A DNA stretch of 64,000 nucleotides from Rudanella lutea DSM 19387. GTDB taxonomy: Bacteria > Bacteroidota > Bacteroidia > Cytophagales > Spirosomataceae. How positions within the stretch are numbered: position 1 is the first letter of the stretch; each line of letters opens with the position of its first letter. The stretch lies in the NCBI RefSeq assembly GCF_000383955.1, contig NZ_KB913013.1, forward strand, positions 849,694 through 913,693. Direction: 5' to 3'. This document shows, in pieces, positions 43,818 through 52,669 of this stretch. Position numbers and translations under genes: made by a program. A model generated the notes under the pieces. That model was given only the letters and a program-made list of their open reading frames with translations, was not told where the DNA came from and ran no database searches.

Positions 43818-44227
43818 TGAAACGATTGAGTTGGGCCGCTCTGGCGGCCCTCTTTATTGGTAGCTCTGCCTGCCAAAGTGAGGAAGAAATCAAACGCCAG
43901 AAATACATTACCGAGGGCATCCTGCTCTACCAAACGAACTGCGCCAACTGCCACCAGAAAGACGGTAAGGGACTCGAAGCTCTTTACCCGCCCATAACCG
44001 GATCAGAGTACCTGAGCAAGCCTGACAGTATTATCCATATCATCCGGCATGGTCAGCAGGGGCCTATTGTGGTCAACGGGAAACGGTACAACCGGCCCAT
44101 GCCTCCACAAACCCATTTGAGTAACCTCGAAATTGCCGAAATTGTAAGCTACATTAACGCCGAGTGGGGTCAAAAAGACCTCTTTATCGACGTTAAACAT
44201 GTAGATCGGGTGTTGGGCAAACAGTAA
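43814..44227 (+). CDS. Class I c-type cytochrome
   Basis: A 137-residue cytochrome c. A signal peptide (about residues 1-19; a Cys at the end, SSACQSEEE, may be lipidated) precedes the heme site NCANCHQKDGKG (CxxCH) and the distal Met region (NRPMPPQTHLSN). It is coupled to the SCO gene by an ATGA overlap, as expected for copper/heme electron transfer near a terminal oxidase, although no oxidase genes lie in the window. The gene ends 9 nt before the convergent GH43 gene. Confidence 0.9.
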   Translation: MMKRLSWAALAALFIGSSACQSEEEIKRQKYITEGILLYQTNCANCHQKDGKGLEALYPPITGSEYLSKPDSIIHIIRHGQQGPIVVNGKRYNRPMPPQTHLSNLEIAEIVSYINAEWGQKDLFIDVKHVDRVLGKQ

Positions 44228-44236
44228 CGGAATGGG

Positions 44237-45745
44237 CTACGGTTGCGTGTTTTCGAGCACAAAGTCTTCAAATACAGACGACTCTCCAGCCGAACCCATT
44301 GCCAGAACCCCTACCCGAACGGCCCGGTCCCAGGGCGGCAAAAACGCTCCGTTGATGGGGTCTTTGGTTACGGTCTGGAACGTCTTACCATCAGTAGCGT
44401 AGCCAAACGAAAACCGGTTACCCTGCTGTGCCCGCAGTTGTAGTGTCAGTTTACGAGATTCGCCCACGGGTTGAGTCGCTACCACCGTTTTTTTGCCCCG
44501 TTCCAGTCGCCAAACGGTCAGTGCCGAGCCCTCAAGCGAGATACCCAGTGCGTTGTCGTCGTCGCCGATGGCCGCCAGCCCCGGTTGCCCGGCCGAGCGT
44601 TTGCGGTCAATGGTTGTGGTGACCGTATAGTTACCGGTGATGGTGCGCTGTGCTACAGCACTCCCCAGTTTAGAAGGCTGAGCATGCAGGGTAAGTGCCC
44701 CTTTCCGAACGCCAAAATCGGGCTGTTTAAACACGGACCATTGCCACAGATGGGATAACGTTTTACCCGCAAACGAATCGTTCAGGCGTGGAGAAACAGG
44801 CTTCACGCTGGCTAAGGCCGGGGTATTGGGTAAAAACGTAAGCCAGCCGTCGGCCGTAAACGAAAACTCTTTCAGAAGTGCCTGCCGACCGGTGTACACA
44901 TTCGTTTGCTTGTCATAGGCGTGGTACAGAAAGAAATACCGACCGTCTTTCTCTACAACGGTACCATGCCCGGGGCAGCGCCAGTTACCCTCGTCGGCCA
45001 GAATCGGGTTCTGGCCGAACTTTTCCCAGGGGCCGAGCAGGTTTTTGGCCCGGGCCACGCCCGTTGCGTAGGTACACCCCGTTCCACAGCAACCAGCCCC
45101 GGCATAGATCGCGTAGAAATAGTCGCCGTGCCGAATCATCGATACTCCCTCAACCAAATTGCCTTCCCAAGCGTCTGTATTGCGGAATAACTCTTTTTTC
45201 TCGCCCGTCAGCGCTGTGCGCTCCTCATTCATAGGTTGCGCCCAGATGGGGGTCGGCTGCTTCACGCTGTTACCATCTTCTTTCCAGATCAGGTACAGTT
45301 TACCCGTTTCGTCGCGCATCGGAAAGCCATCAATAGACCCGTCGGATTGCCCCACGAGCGGGCCATGATCCCGGTACGGGCCTTCAGGTCGGTCGGCACT
45401 GGCAACGGCCACACAGAGGTTGCCACCCTTTTTGTGGGCCGTGTAGTAGACATATACTTTGCCATTTTCGGCTGTGATTTCGGGAGCCCAGAAGTAATAA
45501 TCGGCCCAGTCGGGGACTTTATTGAAGATATTGCCGACGGTTTGCCAGTTAACCAGATCGGTGGACTTGAGCAACGGATAAGCCGGAAACCAGTTCGACG
45601 TAGTGGCCGATGCCCAGTAGGTATCGCCTATTTTGGTCACCGAAGGGTCGGGATAATCGCCGGGGATGACAGCCGGTTGGGCCAGCACAGCGCCGTAAGT
45701 GGACAGAGCAAATAAGCCCGGCACCAGTTTTTGCAAGAATTTCAT
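44237..45745 (-). CDS. Family 43 glycoside hydrolase
   Basis: A 502-residue secreted enzyme. A signal peptide (residues 1-22) is followed by a five-bladed GH43 propeller with IPGDYPDPSVTKIGDTYWA (base Asp), SIDGFPMRDETGKLYLIWKE (quoted in part) and NLVEGVSMIRHGDYFYAIYA (acid Glu region). The C-terminal 190 residues form a beta-sandwich of the GH43_C2/xylosidase C-terminal type (LSHLWQWSVFKQPDFGVRKG). GH43 enzymes cleave arabinosyl or xylosyl links in plant cell-wall glycans; the exact substrate cannot be read from the sequence. No SusCD pair lies nearby. Confidence 0.92.
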   Translation of the reverse strand: MKFLQKLVPGLFALSTYGAVLAQPAVIPGDYPDPSVTKIGDTYWASATTSNWFPAYPLLKSTDLVNWQTVGNIFNKVPDWADYYFWAPEITAENGKVYVYYTAHKKGGNLCVAVASADRPEGPYRDHGPLVGQSDGSIDGFPMRDETGKLYLIWKEDGNSVKQPTPIWAQPMNEERTALTGEKKELFRNTDAWEGNLVEGVSMIRHGDYFYAIYAGAGCCGTGCTYATGVARAKNLLGPWEKFGQNPILADEGNWRCPGHGTVVEKDGRYFFLYHAYDKQTNVYTGRQALLKEFSFTADGWLTFLPNTPALASVKPVSPRLNDSFAGKTLSHLWQWSVFKQPDFGVRKGALTLHAQPSKLGSAVAQRTITGNYTVTTTIDRKRSAGQPGLAAIGDDDNALGISLEGSALTVWRLERGKKTVVATQPVGESRKLTLQLRAQQGNRFSFGYATDGKTFQTVTKDPINGAFLPPWDRAVRVGVLAMGSAGESSVFEDFVLENTQP

Positions 45746-45778
45746 ACGTCTTCGTTAGGTTGTTCTGGAACACACGGC

Positions 45779-46327
45779 TTAGAAGCCCCCGCCCCCTTCG
45801 ACGTTGAACACGCCGGTCACTTTGCGAATCGAATACTGCGAAAAATCCTGGTTCGCATCCAGACCCAGACCGCGCAGGCTTTCGCCCGTCAGCTTGCTTT
45901 GCACGAGCACCGGTTTTTCGGTAAATACCTTCTTTGTTTGCGGATTCCAGTTCAGTTCGTTGGTAGTCAGCTTTTCCTGTTTCTGCTTGTTAATCACCAC
46001 CACATTGCCCATAACCGTATATAGGTTTTTGGCTTTATCATACCGGCCCGAGTCGGAGCGTAAGGTTGTTACTTCCTCTCCATTGGGGCCAAAAAACAGG
46101 ATATTGACCGTTTGAGGGTACTTGCGGTCGTCGTTTTGATACCGATACTGTTTGGCCGTCGTCATCCGAACGCGCAACACAGCGGCCTCACTGTACAGCA
46201 TTTTCACGTTGTTGATCTCTTCAATGGGTCCCTGATAGGCATTGGTTTTCCGGGTTGTTTTTGGCTCTTCGCAGCCCCAGAGGCCAACCATCAGCAAGAG
46301 GCCACACCACAGCAATCGAGTTATCAT
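45779..46327 (-). CDS. lptC: LPS export lipoprotein LptC
   Basis: A 182-residue LptC. The signal peptide ends in a lipobox LWGC, and the mature part has the OstA-like strands MLYSEAAVLRVRM, VNILFFGPNGEEV, LRSDSGRYDKAKNLYTVMG and LTTNELNWNPQTKKV. It works with LptA/OstA-like proteins in LPS transport. It lies 34 nt upstream of the GH43 gene on the same strand and 47 nt after the PH gene, as part of a coaX-barrel-PH-lptC group. Confidence 0.88.
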   Translation of the reverse strand: MITRLLWCGLLLMVGLWGCEEPKTTRKTNAYQGPIEEINNVKMLYSEAAVLRVRMTTAKQYRYQNDDRKYPQTVNILFFGPNGEEVTTLRSDSGRYDKAKNLYTVMGNVVVINKQKQEKLTTNELNWNPQTKKVFTEKPVLVQSKLTGESLRGLGLDANQDFSQYSIRKVTGVFNVEGGGGF

Positions 46328-46373
46328 TAACGTAGTTTTTCGTTTTCAATAGTGGACATTCAAAAACGGGTAC

Positions 46374-46841
46374 TCACGCAGCCAGTAGTCGATGCAAATC
46401 AGCTACCAACTGCTTTGGCCCATCGGGCGTTAACACAATCCGGCGATCGTCGGCCGTACGCACCAGCACGTAGTTTGAGCGACGGGTGGCATACCAGGTC
46501 ATTTGCCCGATGGAGGCATTCACAAACCGACCGTAATACCCGAACAGCCCCCCTACAGCAAACGCGCGTAAACTCGTTTTCATTTGCTCAGGGGCAATTT
46601 CCTGTACCTCCCGGATCGTGTTAAGGTCAAACGAAACAGCCCCAAACAACCGGGCCACCGTGAGTGTCTCGGGCGTCAGTATGTATTTTTGGGGTTGGTA
46701 GCCGTAGCAAATGACCATTACAATAGCCAGCACCACACCCGGCTTAAACGCCCCAAAGGCCAACAGGGAAACCGTCAGGGCGAGCACGAGTCCTGTAATC
46801 ACCTTAGCCGAATTATCCAACGAGACCGAATACTGCTTCAT
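46374..46841 (-). CDS. Membrane-anchored PH domain protein
   Basis: A 155-residue protein with two closely spaced hydrophobic helices (about residues 12-47), then a bacterial PH-like domain: PQKYILTPETLTVARLFG, INTIREVQEI-like block (LNTIREVQEI) and SNYVLVRTADDRRIVLTPDGP. Function unknown. It lies between the barrel gene and lptC. Confidence 0.75.
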   Translation of the reverse strand: MKQYSVSLDNSAKVITGLVLALTVSLLAFGAFKPGVVLAIVMVICYGYQPQKYILTPETLTVARLFGAVSFDLNTIREVQEIAPEQMKTSLRAFAVGGLFGYYGRFVNASIGQMTWYATRRSNYVLVRTADDRRIVLTPDGPKQLVADLHRLLAA

Positions 46842-46870
46842 ACGCCTAACATCGTGACCCTACCGATAAA

Positions 46871-46910
46871 AAAAGGCGTGTGGCTCATAGACTATGCACC
46901 ACACGCTTTT
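46871..46910 (-). terminator. Terminator after the FadL-like barrel gene
   Basis: 46871-46883 pairs with 46899-46910 (12 bp with one bulged G). On the minus strand a T7 run follows, so it ends the transcript of the barrel gene. Confidence 0.8.
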
Positions 46911-46929
46911 GTATTGATTGTTTGAACGC

Positions 46930-48303
46930 TTAGTCGAGCACCGGCTTACGGAACCACCAGTCGTTTAGCGAGAGCCCAAGGGCAAACCGCACGTACCGCT
47001 CCCGAATCTGCGAGCCGACCAGGGCACCCCGTTGGCCACCCTGCACGCTCAGATTCACATAATTGACAAAGTACGAGCCCATCGGCAAGGATAGACCAAC
47101 GCTACCGTTTACATCTTTTACCCGCTGTCCATCCACCAAATAGGGTGTCTGATTAATCTGAAAACCAGCCCGGTAGGTTACCAGATCCCAGTACTTGGTT
47201 GAGTTGGCTTTGGGCATGTATTCCAGACCAACCCCGATCGTCATGGCATCGAGCAGGTTACCCGACCGACCATTCACGGCCTGAAACTGTGACCATTTCT
47301 GGAAGCCTACATCCAGGCCCACCATCAGTTTATTGATCTGCTCAATGCTGATGCCGAAGTGAGCCTGTTGCGGCAACCGAATCGACGAGGCCACGTTGGC
47401 CCGCAGCGTATCTTCGTCGGAGAGGCTGGTGCCACCACCACCGGTACCCGTACCCAGCGAAACCTGCTGATACACATCGGTTTCGGTAGCGCCAACCCGA
47501 GTAGCCGGGTCGATCGTTGCACCGAGGTTCAGCGACCATTTTTCGCTCAGCTTGGGTCGCCAGCCAGCACCAAGTCGCCACACAAAATCATTGTAAAGTA
47601 CCCGGTTTGAGCGCGACACCACAATATCCTGTGGTTGTGGATTAAGCTGCTGCGATGTCGGGGCCACATCGTTGATTAGCACCCGGGCATCGGAGTTATT
47701 GGTAATATTACCGAACAGGAAGCCCGCTTCGGCACCCACATAAATATTTTTACCCAGCCGGAAACCCGTGGTGTAGGCCGCCTTATTGATGGCTCCACGG
47801 CCCGAGTAAGTGTATTCGGCTTCGTAAATGGTGTTGGCGTTGTTGCGCAGTACCCGGCCGTAGCTTTTGGTCGAATAGTCGACGTAGGTGTAAGGCCGCA
47901 GGCTGAGCATCATGGTCCAGCGGGATGAGGCCGGAAACGCCAACGCTACATAGTTGAGGTTAGCTCCAAAATCACGCTGACTTTGTGTTTGCCCGGCGCG
48001 TATTTGGCTGATTTGTGGTTTGTACTGACCGATCAGACCTACTTCAAAAGCCGTAAAACGACCCCGGCGAGCCAACAGCGCGGGGTTTTGCATATTCAGG
48101 TAAAACGGACTGGCATTGCTGACGCCGATGCCTCCCATGCCCAGATTAGCCGCATTCGTTGGGTTGTAGGACTCCCCAACCCCAAGGGCTGAGTACGGAG
48201 AGTTGCCTAAACCTTGTGCTCGGGTCAGAGCAGGGGCAGTGAGTGAGAGAACGAGAGCAAAAACTTGGACACGTCTACGGATTAGCCGGTAATTTCTTGA
48301 CAT
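46930..48303 (-). CDS. FadL-like outer-membrane beta-barrel protein
   Basis: A 457-residue exported protein. The signal peptide (cleavage near LTRAQ) is followed by a Bacteroidota-type N-terminus (NSPYSALGVGESYNPTNA, GMGGIGVSNAS, LNMQNPALLA) and many amphipathic strands (TMMLSLRPYTYVDYST, WRLGAGWRPKLSEKWSLNLGATI quoted in part), as in FadL/PorV-like barrels. It may carry hydrophobic solutes; the role is inferred. Its ATG lies 29 nt inside the end of coaX, so the two are translationally coupled, an arrangement that I know from other Bacteroidota. Confidence 0.75.
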   Translation of the reverse strand: MSRNYRLIRRRVQVFALVLSLTAPALTRAQGLGNSPYSALGVGESYNPTNAANLGMGGIGVSNASPFYLNMQNPALLARRGRFTAFEVGLIGQYKPQISQIRAGQTQSQRDFGANLNYVALAFPASSRWTMMLSLRPYTYVDYSTKSYGRVLRNNANTIYEAEYTYSGRGAINKAAYTTGFRLGKNIYVGAEAGFLFGNITNNSDARVLINDVAPTSQQLNPQPQDIVVSRSNRVLYNDFVWRLGAGWRPKLSEKWSLNLGATIDPATRVGATETDVYQQVSLGTGTGGGGTSLSDEDTLRANVASSIRLPQQAHFGISIEQINKLMVGLDVGFQKWSQFQAVNGRSGNLLDAMTIGVGLEYMPKANSTKYWDLVTYRAGFQINQTPYLVDGQRVKDVNGSVGLSLPMGSYFVNYVNLSVQGGQRGALVGSQIRERYVRFALGLSLNDWWFRKPVLD

Positions 48304-49030
48304 TATAGTGTAAAATACGATTCAGTCCCCACAGTACCAACGGCGGCACTGCAAATATCGGGGGTTTCAGACGACTTTCAAACAACGGGCCGTCGCCCCC
48401 GCACACAAGCACACGCCCGGATGGGTATTCAAGCCGGTATTCGGCCACAATTCCGTCCAGTTCAAGCCGCATTCCGTTCAGGGCTCCGCTCAACATGGCC
48501 TCGCGGGTATTGCGGGCATCGAGCCGCGGCCAGGCGGGCGGGTTGGCCCGGTCAATTTCCAGCAACGGCAGCCGGGCCGTAAACTGATGCATGGCTTGCA
48601 GGCGCATACGCAGCCCCGGCGAAATCAGCCCGCCCTGAAACACCCCTGTTCGGTCGAGCCGGTCGGCGGTGATGCAGGTGCCCAAATCCAGAATAAGGCA
48701 ATCCTCATTGGGAAACAGGTGCATAGCTCCCACCGCAGCCGCTACCCGGTCGGCACCTAGGGTGTGGGGCGTATCGTACGCTTTTTGAATCGGAACGGGG
48801 GTTTGCCCGTTCAGAAACACCCACTGCTCCACCCGGTCAGCTCCTAACAACGGGGGTAACGTTTCGGCGGGGTGGCTCGTCGACGATACAATCCCCGCAT
48901 CGGCGGGCTGGTGAGCCAATGCCTGGGCCAGCTCGTCGACCGACGTAAGCTGCGCCGTGCGAACCAGCTGCCCCTCGCTGAACCACCCTACTTTAAGCCG
49001 TGTGTTCCCCCAATCAATGGCAACATTCAT
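48275..49030 (-). CDS. coaX: Type III pantothenate kinase
   Basis: A 251-residue CoaX. The N-terminal phosphate motif is AIDWGNTRLKVG, the middle LGADRVAAAVGA and LILDLGTCITAD, and the C-terminal ANTREAMLSGALNG-like block is DARNTREAMLSGAL. It makes 4'-phosphopantothenate, the first step of CoA synthesis, and feeds the CoaBC at 38784. The end overlaps the barrel gene by 29 nt. Length is typical. Confidence 0.95.
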   Translation of the reverse strand: MNVAIDWGNTRLKVGWFSEGQLVRTAQLTSVDELAQALAHQPADAGIVSSTSHPAETLPPLLGADRVEQWVFLNGQTPVPIQKAYDTPHTLGADRVAAAVGAMHLFPNEDCLILDLGTCITADRLDRTGVFQGGLISPGLRMRLQAMHQFTARLPLLEIDRANPPAWPRLDARNTREAMLSGALNGMRLELDGIVAEYRLEYPSGRVLVCGGDGPLFESRLKPPIFAVPPLVLWGLNRILHYNVKKLPANP

Positions 49031-49144
49031 GAACGTAACGGTAAATGTGGGCGCAAAAATGGATATAAGCGGGGGAATTAACGAAATTTAAGAAAAGGAT
49101 GAGAGCCCGGATGGCTCGTGCCGGGGGTAGTTTTTAGAAAAAAA

Positions 49145-49179
49145 GGCGGGGTATGGCGCACCTAACACCATACCCCGCC
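49145..49179 (-). terminator. Terminator after the 1096-residue protein gene
   Basis: A 12-bp perfect stem (49145-49156 with 49168-49179) is followed by T-rich sequence on the minus strand, 36 nt after the stop codon of the 49215 gene. Confidence 0.88.
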
Positions 49180-49214
49180 AGAACCTGTTTACCCGCACTA
49201 TTTATCTTATCCGA

Positions 49215-52200
49215 TCACTGACAGCTTTTCCAGAGGATTGGCACGGGCGGGTAGGTGCTGGTTCGGCCCTCCAACGTACCATTCAGGTTTCTTTCGGCCC
49301 TGTATTCCGTACGCGTGAATGAAATCGGTTTCCCGTCGGTGTCATAACTGTAGTCTACTGTGTACCCCTGCTCTGCGTAATAATTGACACTTGGTATTGT
49401 ATATTTTTTTAAATACCTCGTCACGGGTGCCCCGAAGTAAAATTTATCCTGATGAATAAGCGGAGTTTCCAGTGACTCTATGTCTGTAACACGACCTAAA
49501 TCCTCCAGAAACCGATAGCCTTTCAGAAACCCTAACCCACCACTTTCCTGGTTCTGAGCGTTCAATTCCGTACCAAATTGCTTTTGGCTGGTGTCGTAAA
49601 CCAGCGTGACACTGGTCATGCCGTCGCCAGGGTCATCGTAATCACAGATGACCTGCCCCGCTGCTTCGTTGTAGGTATATCGTTTTTCCAGCCAACCCCC
49701 ATAACCATAAACGATCCGTGCGGTTTGTAGATACCCGTTTGGGTAGTAACTAAGGGTAATGGCAATGCTTGACAAATCGGCCGGATTGGCTTCCGCAAGG
49801 GTATGATTCTGAATGTGGGTGATCTGCCCACTGTCAGACAGTTTGTAGCGCAGTACGCTCAACCCTTGATAAAGTGTATAGTAGTACTGGTCAATCTGGT
49901 TCGTACCATACACGAAGGTTTGACTATTCGTCGGATACAAAACACGAGGTAACGACCCATCCCCCAGATTATACAAATCGGCACCGATCACCTTGCCCTG
50001 CGCATTATAATTAAATACCGTTTCTTTGATTCCGGAGTCGGTCTGAAACGTTTTGATCGTTTTGATTCGATTATCTGTATCTGTTACAACCTGACGGTGG
50101 CTTCTGGGCGCGTAATCAATATTACCAGGACCAATTTGATCAATGCAGTTTTGGACCAGGCGGCAAAAGTCTACATTGACGGGTGTTTGCCCCAGCGGTA
50201 TCGAGTCGATTTGCATAGCCAGTTTACCTTCAATCACCAGGGGACTCCAGGCAAACTCGGCTTCCAGCTCGGGCTTTAAGCCAATGGCACTACTCACGAT
50301 GAGGCCGGTATTGTCGTAATTACAGGCCCCTTGCAGTGCCGCATACCCCTCGGCCCCAACTTCTACCTTCCAGTTGTCCTGCTCATAAAATTTAACCCCC
50401 ACTTTGGGTTTCAGGCCAATCTGGGCTTTACCTTTCACCGCAAGGGCAAGGGGTTTGTCGGGGTGTTGCAGGGGGGCAGGCAGCTCAATGTCGCTCCACC
50501 CCTGCCCTGCCCGCCACACTTTGCCGATACCGACGCGCTGCGTGGTATTGAGCAGTTCGCTATCGAACCCGATTTCGGCTTCCAGTTCGCTGGTCAGGTC
50601 GAGGCCACCAACTGGTCTGAAGACAATAGGCACCGGCACACCACCAATCAGGACAAACCGGATGTAAGGTGCTTTGCGCTCCCATTTATCAATGGGGATC
50701 GCTTCTTTGTACGTGATCTTACCCTCGGCTTTGAGTCGCAATCGCAGGTTATTTTCCACCTGAGCCATGCACCGAAACTCACTCAGGTTACTGTTGGCCA
50801 CTTTCAGCCCAAAATCCATGGTTACCCGTAGCGAGTCGGTCGCCGTACCCACCACGCTGATTTCGACATCGCGCTCGCGTTCGGTCCCCTCGTCGGTCTC
50901 CACTTTTTGTTTCCCTTTTAACTGACCTGTAAACTGTGTCTGCATCGTTTTTTTCAGCACGGCCTGCCACGAAATGTCAGCTTCTTTGGTAATGTCCGAC
51001 AGGTCGCCGGGCTCGAAGGTAATTTCGGTTTCAATATCACCGTTTGTGGTCGATAGGCTTCGCGTACCCGTAACCTGCCCAATAAAACCGAATGGTGTTC
51101 CGGTGGTCTGTGCAAACACGGCCCACTCCCCCTCAAAAAGCCCCGACTTGGCGGCCAACCGCCCTCCTGCGCTCATGCTGCCAATGTTTCGGAAGGCCGG
51201 CACGCCCCGAAACCGGATGGTCGTTGGTGTACGGGCGATAATCTGCCCGTTGTTGGCCGGGTCGAAGCCAAACACATTCGGTTTCAACACGAGGGTTCCC
51301 TGCACCTGCGTGGAGCCTTCATCGTCGCCCAAGAGCCTCAGCCGACTACCCGCCCCCAGGGTCAGGGTTCCATTTTGCTGGAGATTCTGGCACACGGCAG
51401 TCCGGCTGTCGGCAACGGTGACGATGTGGTCGGCCGAAATGGTGACGTCATCGGCCCCGCCCGGCACACGCCCGCACGACCAGGTGTCTGGGTCATGCCA
51501 GTTTCCCGAACGCACCGACACCATGTCGTCACAGGTGGTCACACACAACGACACCACCCGGAAAGGCACACCCACGGGATCAGCAAGCGCTGAAAGCGTG
51601 GCCACCACCCGGAGCCGGTACCCATTGGCCCGCAGCACCGCGCGCGGAATGATAGCCCTGACCACGCCCGAACCGGTAGCTGCTACCGTGCCAATCACCA
51701 ACGGGGCACTCCAGCTGCCGAGCGAGTCGGAGAGTTGAACCTCGAACCGATTTCCCGATGGGTGGGTGGCCGATACTGAATACGGCACTACAAACTCCTC
51801 TTGCCGACACCATTCGGCGGGAATCTGACCGATAACCGGCGGGGGCAACGCCGGTAATACTACCGAAACGGCTACCCGCTGCTCACTGGGAGACGGGCAG
51901 GCCGACGAGGTGCAGGTAACTGAGTACGTGGTGCTCACCGTAGGCGTTGCCACCAGTACAGGATTTGTGCTACTGGTTGACCAGCGCACCGTACCCGACG
52001 AACACCCGGTGGCCGACAGGGTCAGGCTGGAACCTAAGCTTACCGTAACCTGCGTTGGATTGGTTTGTTGCTGCCCCTGCTGCCCGGTCACAACCATCGA
52101 CACGGCCGTGCAGGGCGTCGAGCCGCTTTCGCAGGAGCCTGTCAGGGTCATGCCATTAGTCCAGCCGGTACAGGGTGGGTTTGTCGCGGTGACAGCCGTA

Positions 52201-52505
52201 CTCGAATGGGTGGTGGTTGGTATGGCGCAATACACACATTGACCGCTGCCGGTGGCCTGTAGTACCCAGCCACTCCCATTCCAGAAGATAGCCGCCGACC
52301 CTGAACACCCCTGGCAACCATTGGCGGTAAATCCTGACGATTTACGATACCGGTTTTTACCGTTTTGTTGCCCATCGAACTGGTACGTTCCATTAAGCGA
52401 ATACGTGTTATAGGCGGCATTGCCAGCCCCCGAAACAGTCACAGTCTGGGCATTGGCGTAATGGCACGCCAAAGAGCAGACAATCAAAAAAAGTCTGAAC
52501 AGCAT
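49215..52505 (-). CDS. Large secreted repeat protein of unknown function
   Basis: A 1096-residue protein. The signal peptide (residues 1-19) is followed by Cys-rich, beta-strand regions (NGCQGCSGSAAIFWNGSGWVLQ, quoted in part; an Ig-like or PKD-like part with STTYSVTCTSSACPSP), a G8-like segment from about residue 335 (SGNWHDPDTWSCGRVPGGADDVTI, quoted in part), a long region of strands, and a C-terminal part (about 830-1096) with YD/RHS-like FNYNAQGKVIGADLYNLG, TLVYDTSQKQFGTEL and DYSYDTDGKPISFTRTEYRAE units. No T9SS sorting domain was seen. It is the last gene of a long minus-strand group. No whole-protein family was recognised. Confidence 0.7.
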   Translation of the reverse strand: MLFRLFLIVCSLACHYANAQTVTVSGAGNAAYNTYSLNGTYQFDGQQNGKNRYRKSSGFTANGCQGCSGSAAIFWNGSGWVLQATGSGQCVYCAIPTTTHSSTAVTATNPPCTGWTNGMTLTGSCESGSTPCTAVSMVVTGQQGQQQTNPTQVTVSLGSSLTLSATGCSSGTVRWSTSSTNPVLVATPTVSTTYSVTCTSSACPSPSEQRVAVSVVLPALPPPVIGQIPAEWCRQEEFVVPYSVSATHPSGNRFEVQLSDSLGSWSAPLVIGTVAATGSGVVRAIIPRAVLRANGYRLRVVATLSALADPVGVPFRVVSLCVTTCDDMVSVRSGNWHDPDTWSCGRVPGGADDVTISADHIVTVADSRTAVCQNLQQNGTLTLGAGSRLRLLGDDEGSTQVQGTLVLKPNVFGFDPANNGQIIARTPTTIRFRGVPAFRNIGSMSAGGRLAAKSGLFEGEWAVFAQTTGTPFGFIGQVTGTRSLSTTNGDIETEITFEPGDLSDITKEADISWQAVLKKTMQTQFTGQLKGKQKVETDEGTERERDVEISVVGTATDSLRVTMDFGLKVANSNLSEFRCMAQVENNLRLRLKAEGKITYKEAIPIDKWERKAPYIRFVLIGGVPVPIVFRPVGGLDLTSELEAEIGFDSELLNTTQRVGIGKVWRAGQGWSDIELPAPLQHPDKPLALAVKGKAQIGLKPKVGVKFYEQDNWKVEVGAEGYAALQGACNYDNTGLIVSSAIGLKPELEAEFAWSPLVIEGKLAMQIDSIPLGQTPVNVDFCRLVQNCIDQIGPGNIDYAPRSHRQVVTDTDNRIKTIKTFQTDSGIKETVFNYNAQGKVIGADLYNLGDGSLPRVLYPTNSQTFVYGTNQIDQYYYTLYQGLSVLRYKLSDSGQITHIQNHTLAEANPADLSSIAITLSYYPNGYLQTARIVYGYGGWLEKRYTYNEAAGQVICDYDDPGDGMTSVTLVYDTSQKQFGTELNAQNQESGGLGFLKGYRFLEDLGRVTDIESLETPLIHQDKFYFGAPVTRYLKKYTIPSVNYYAEQGYTVDYSYDTDGKPISFTRTEYRAERNLNGTLEGRTSTYPPVPILWKSCQ

Positions 52506-52669
52506 TGCATTCCGGGTTTTGCGTAGTGTTTATTGGTAGCTCATGGAGCTCTGAAAAGCAGAGAGTTAGTTCACATCGCCTTCGGGGCAGATTGTGGCAT
52601 GGAGAGGTATGCGTTGCCTTTCGAAGGCAATGAAGGTCTCTTTTATTGTGGTCTGGCGTAAACGTTCAA

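Noticed and set aside
52611-52631. Palindrome TTGCCTTTCGAAGGCAA as a terminator or operator
   Set aside because: No T-run on either strand and only a short stem; it is too weak to call.
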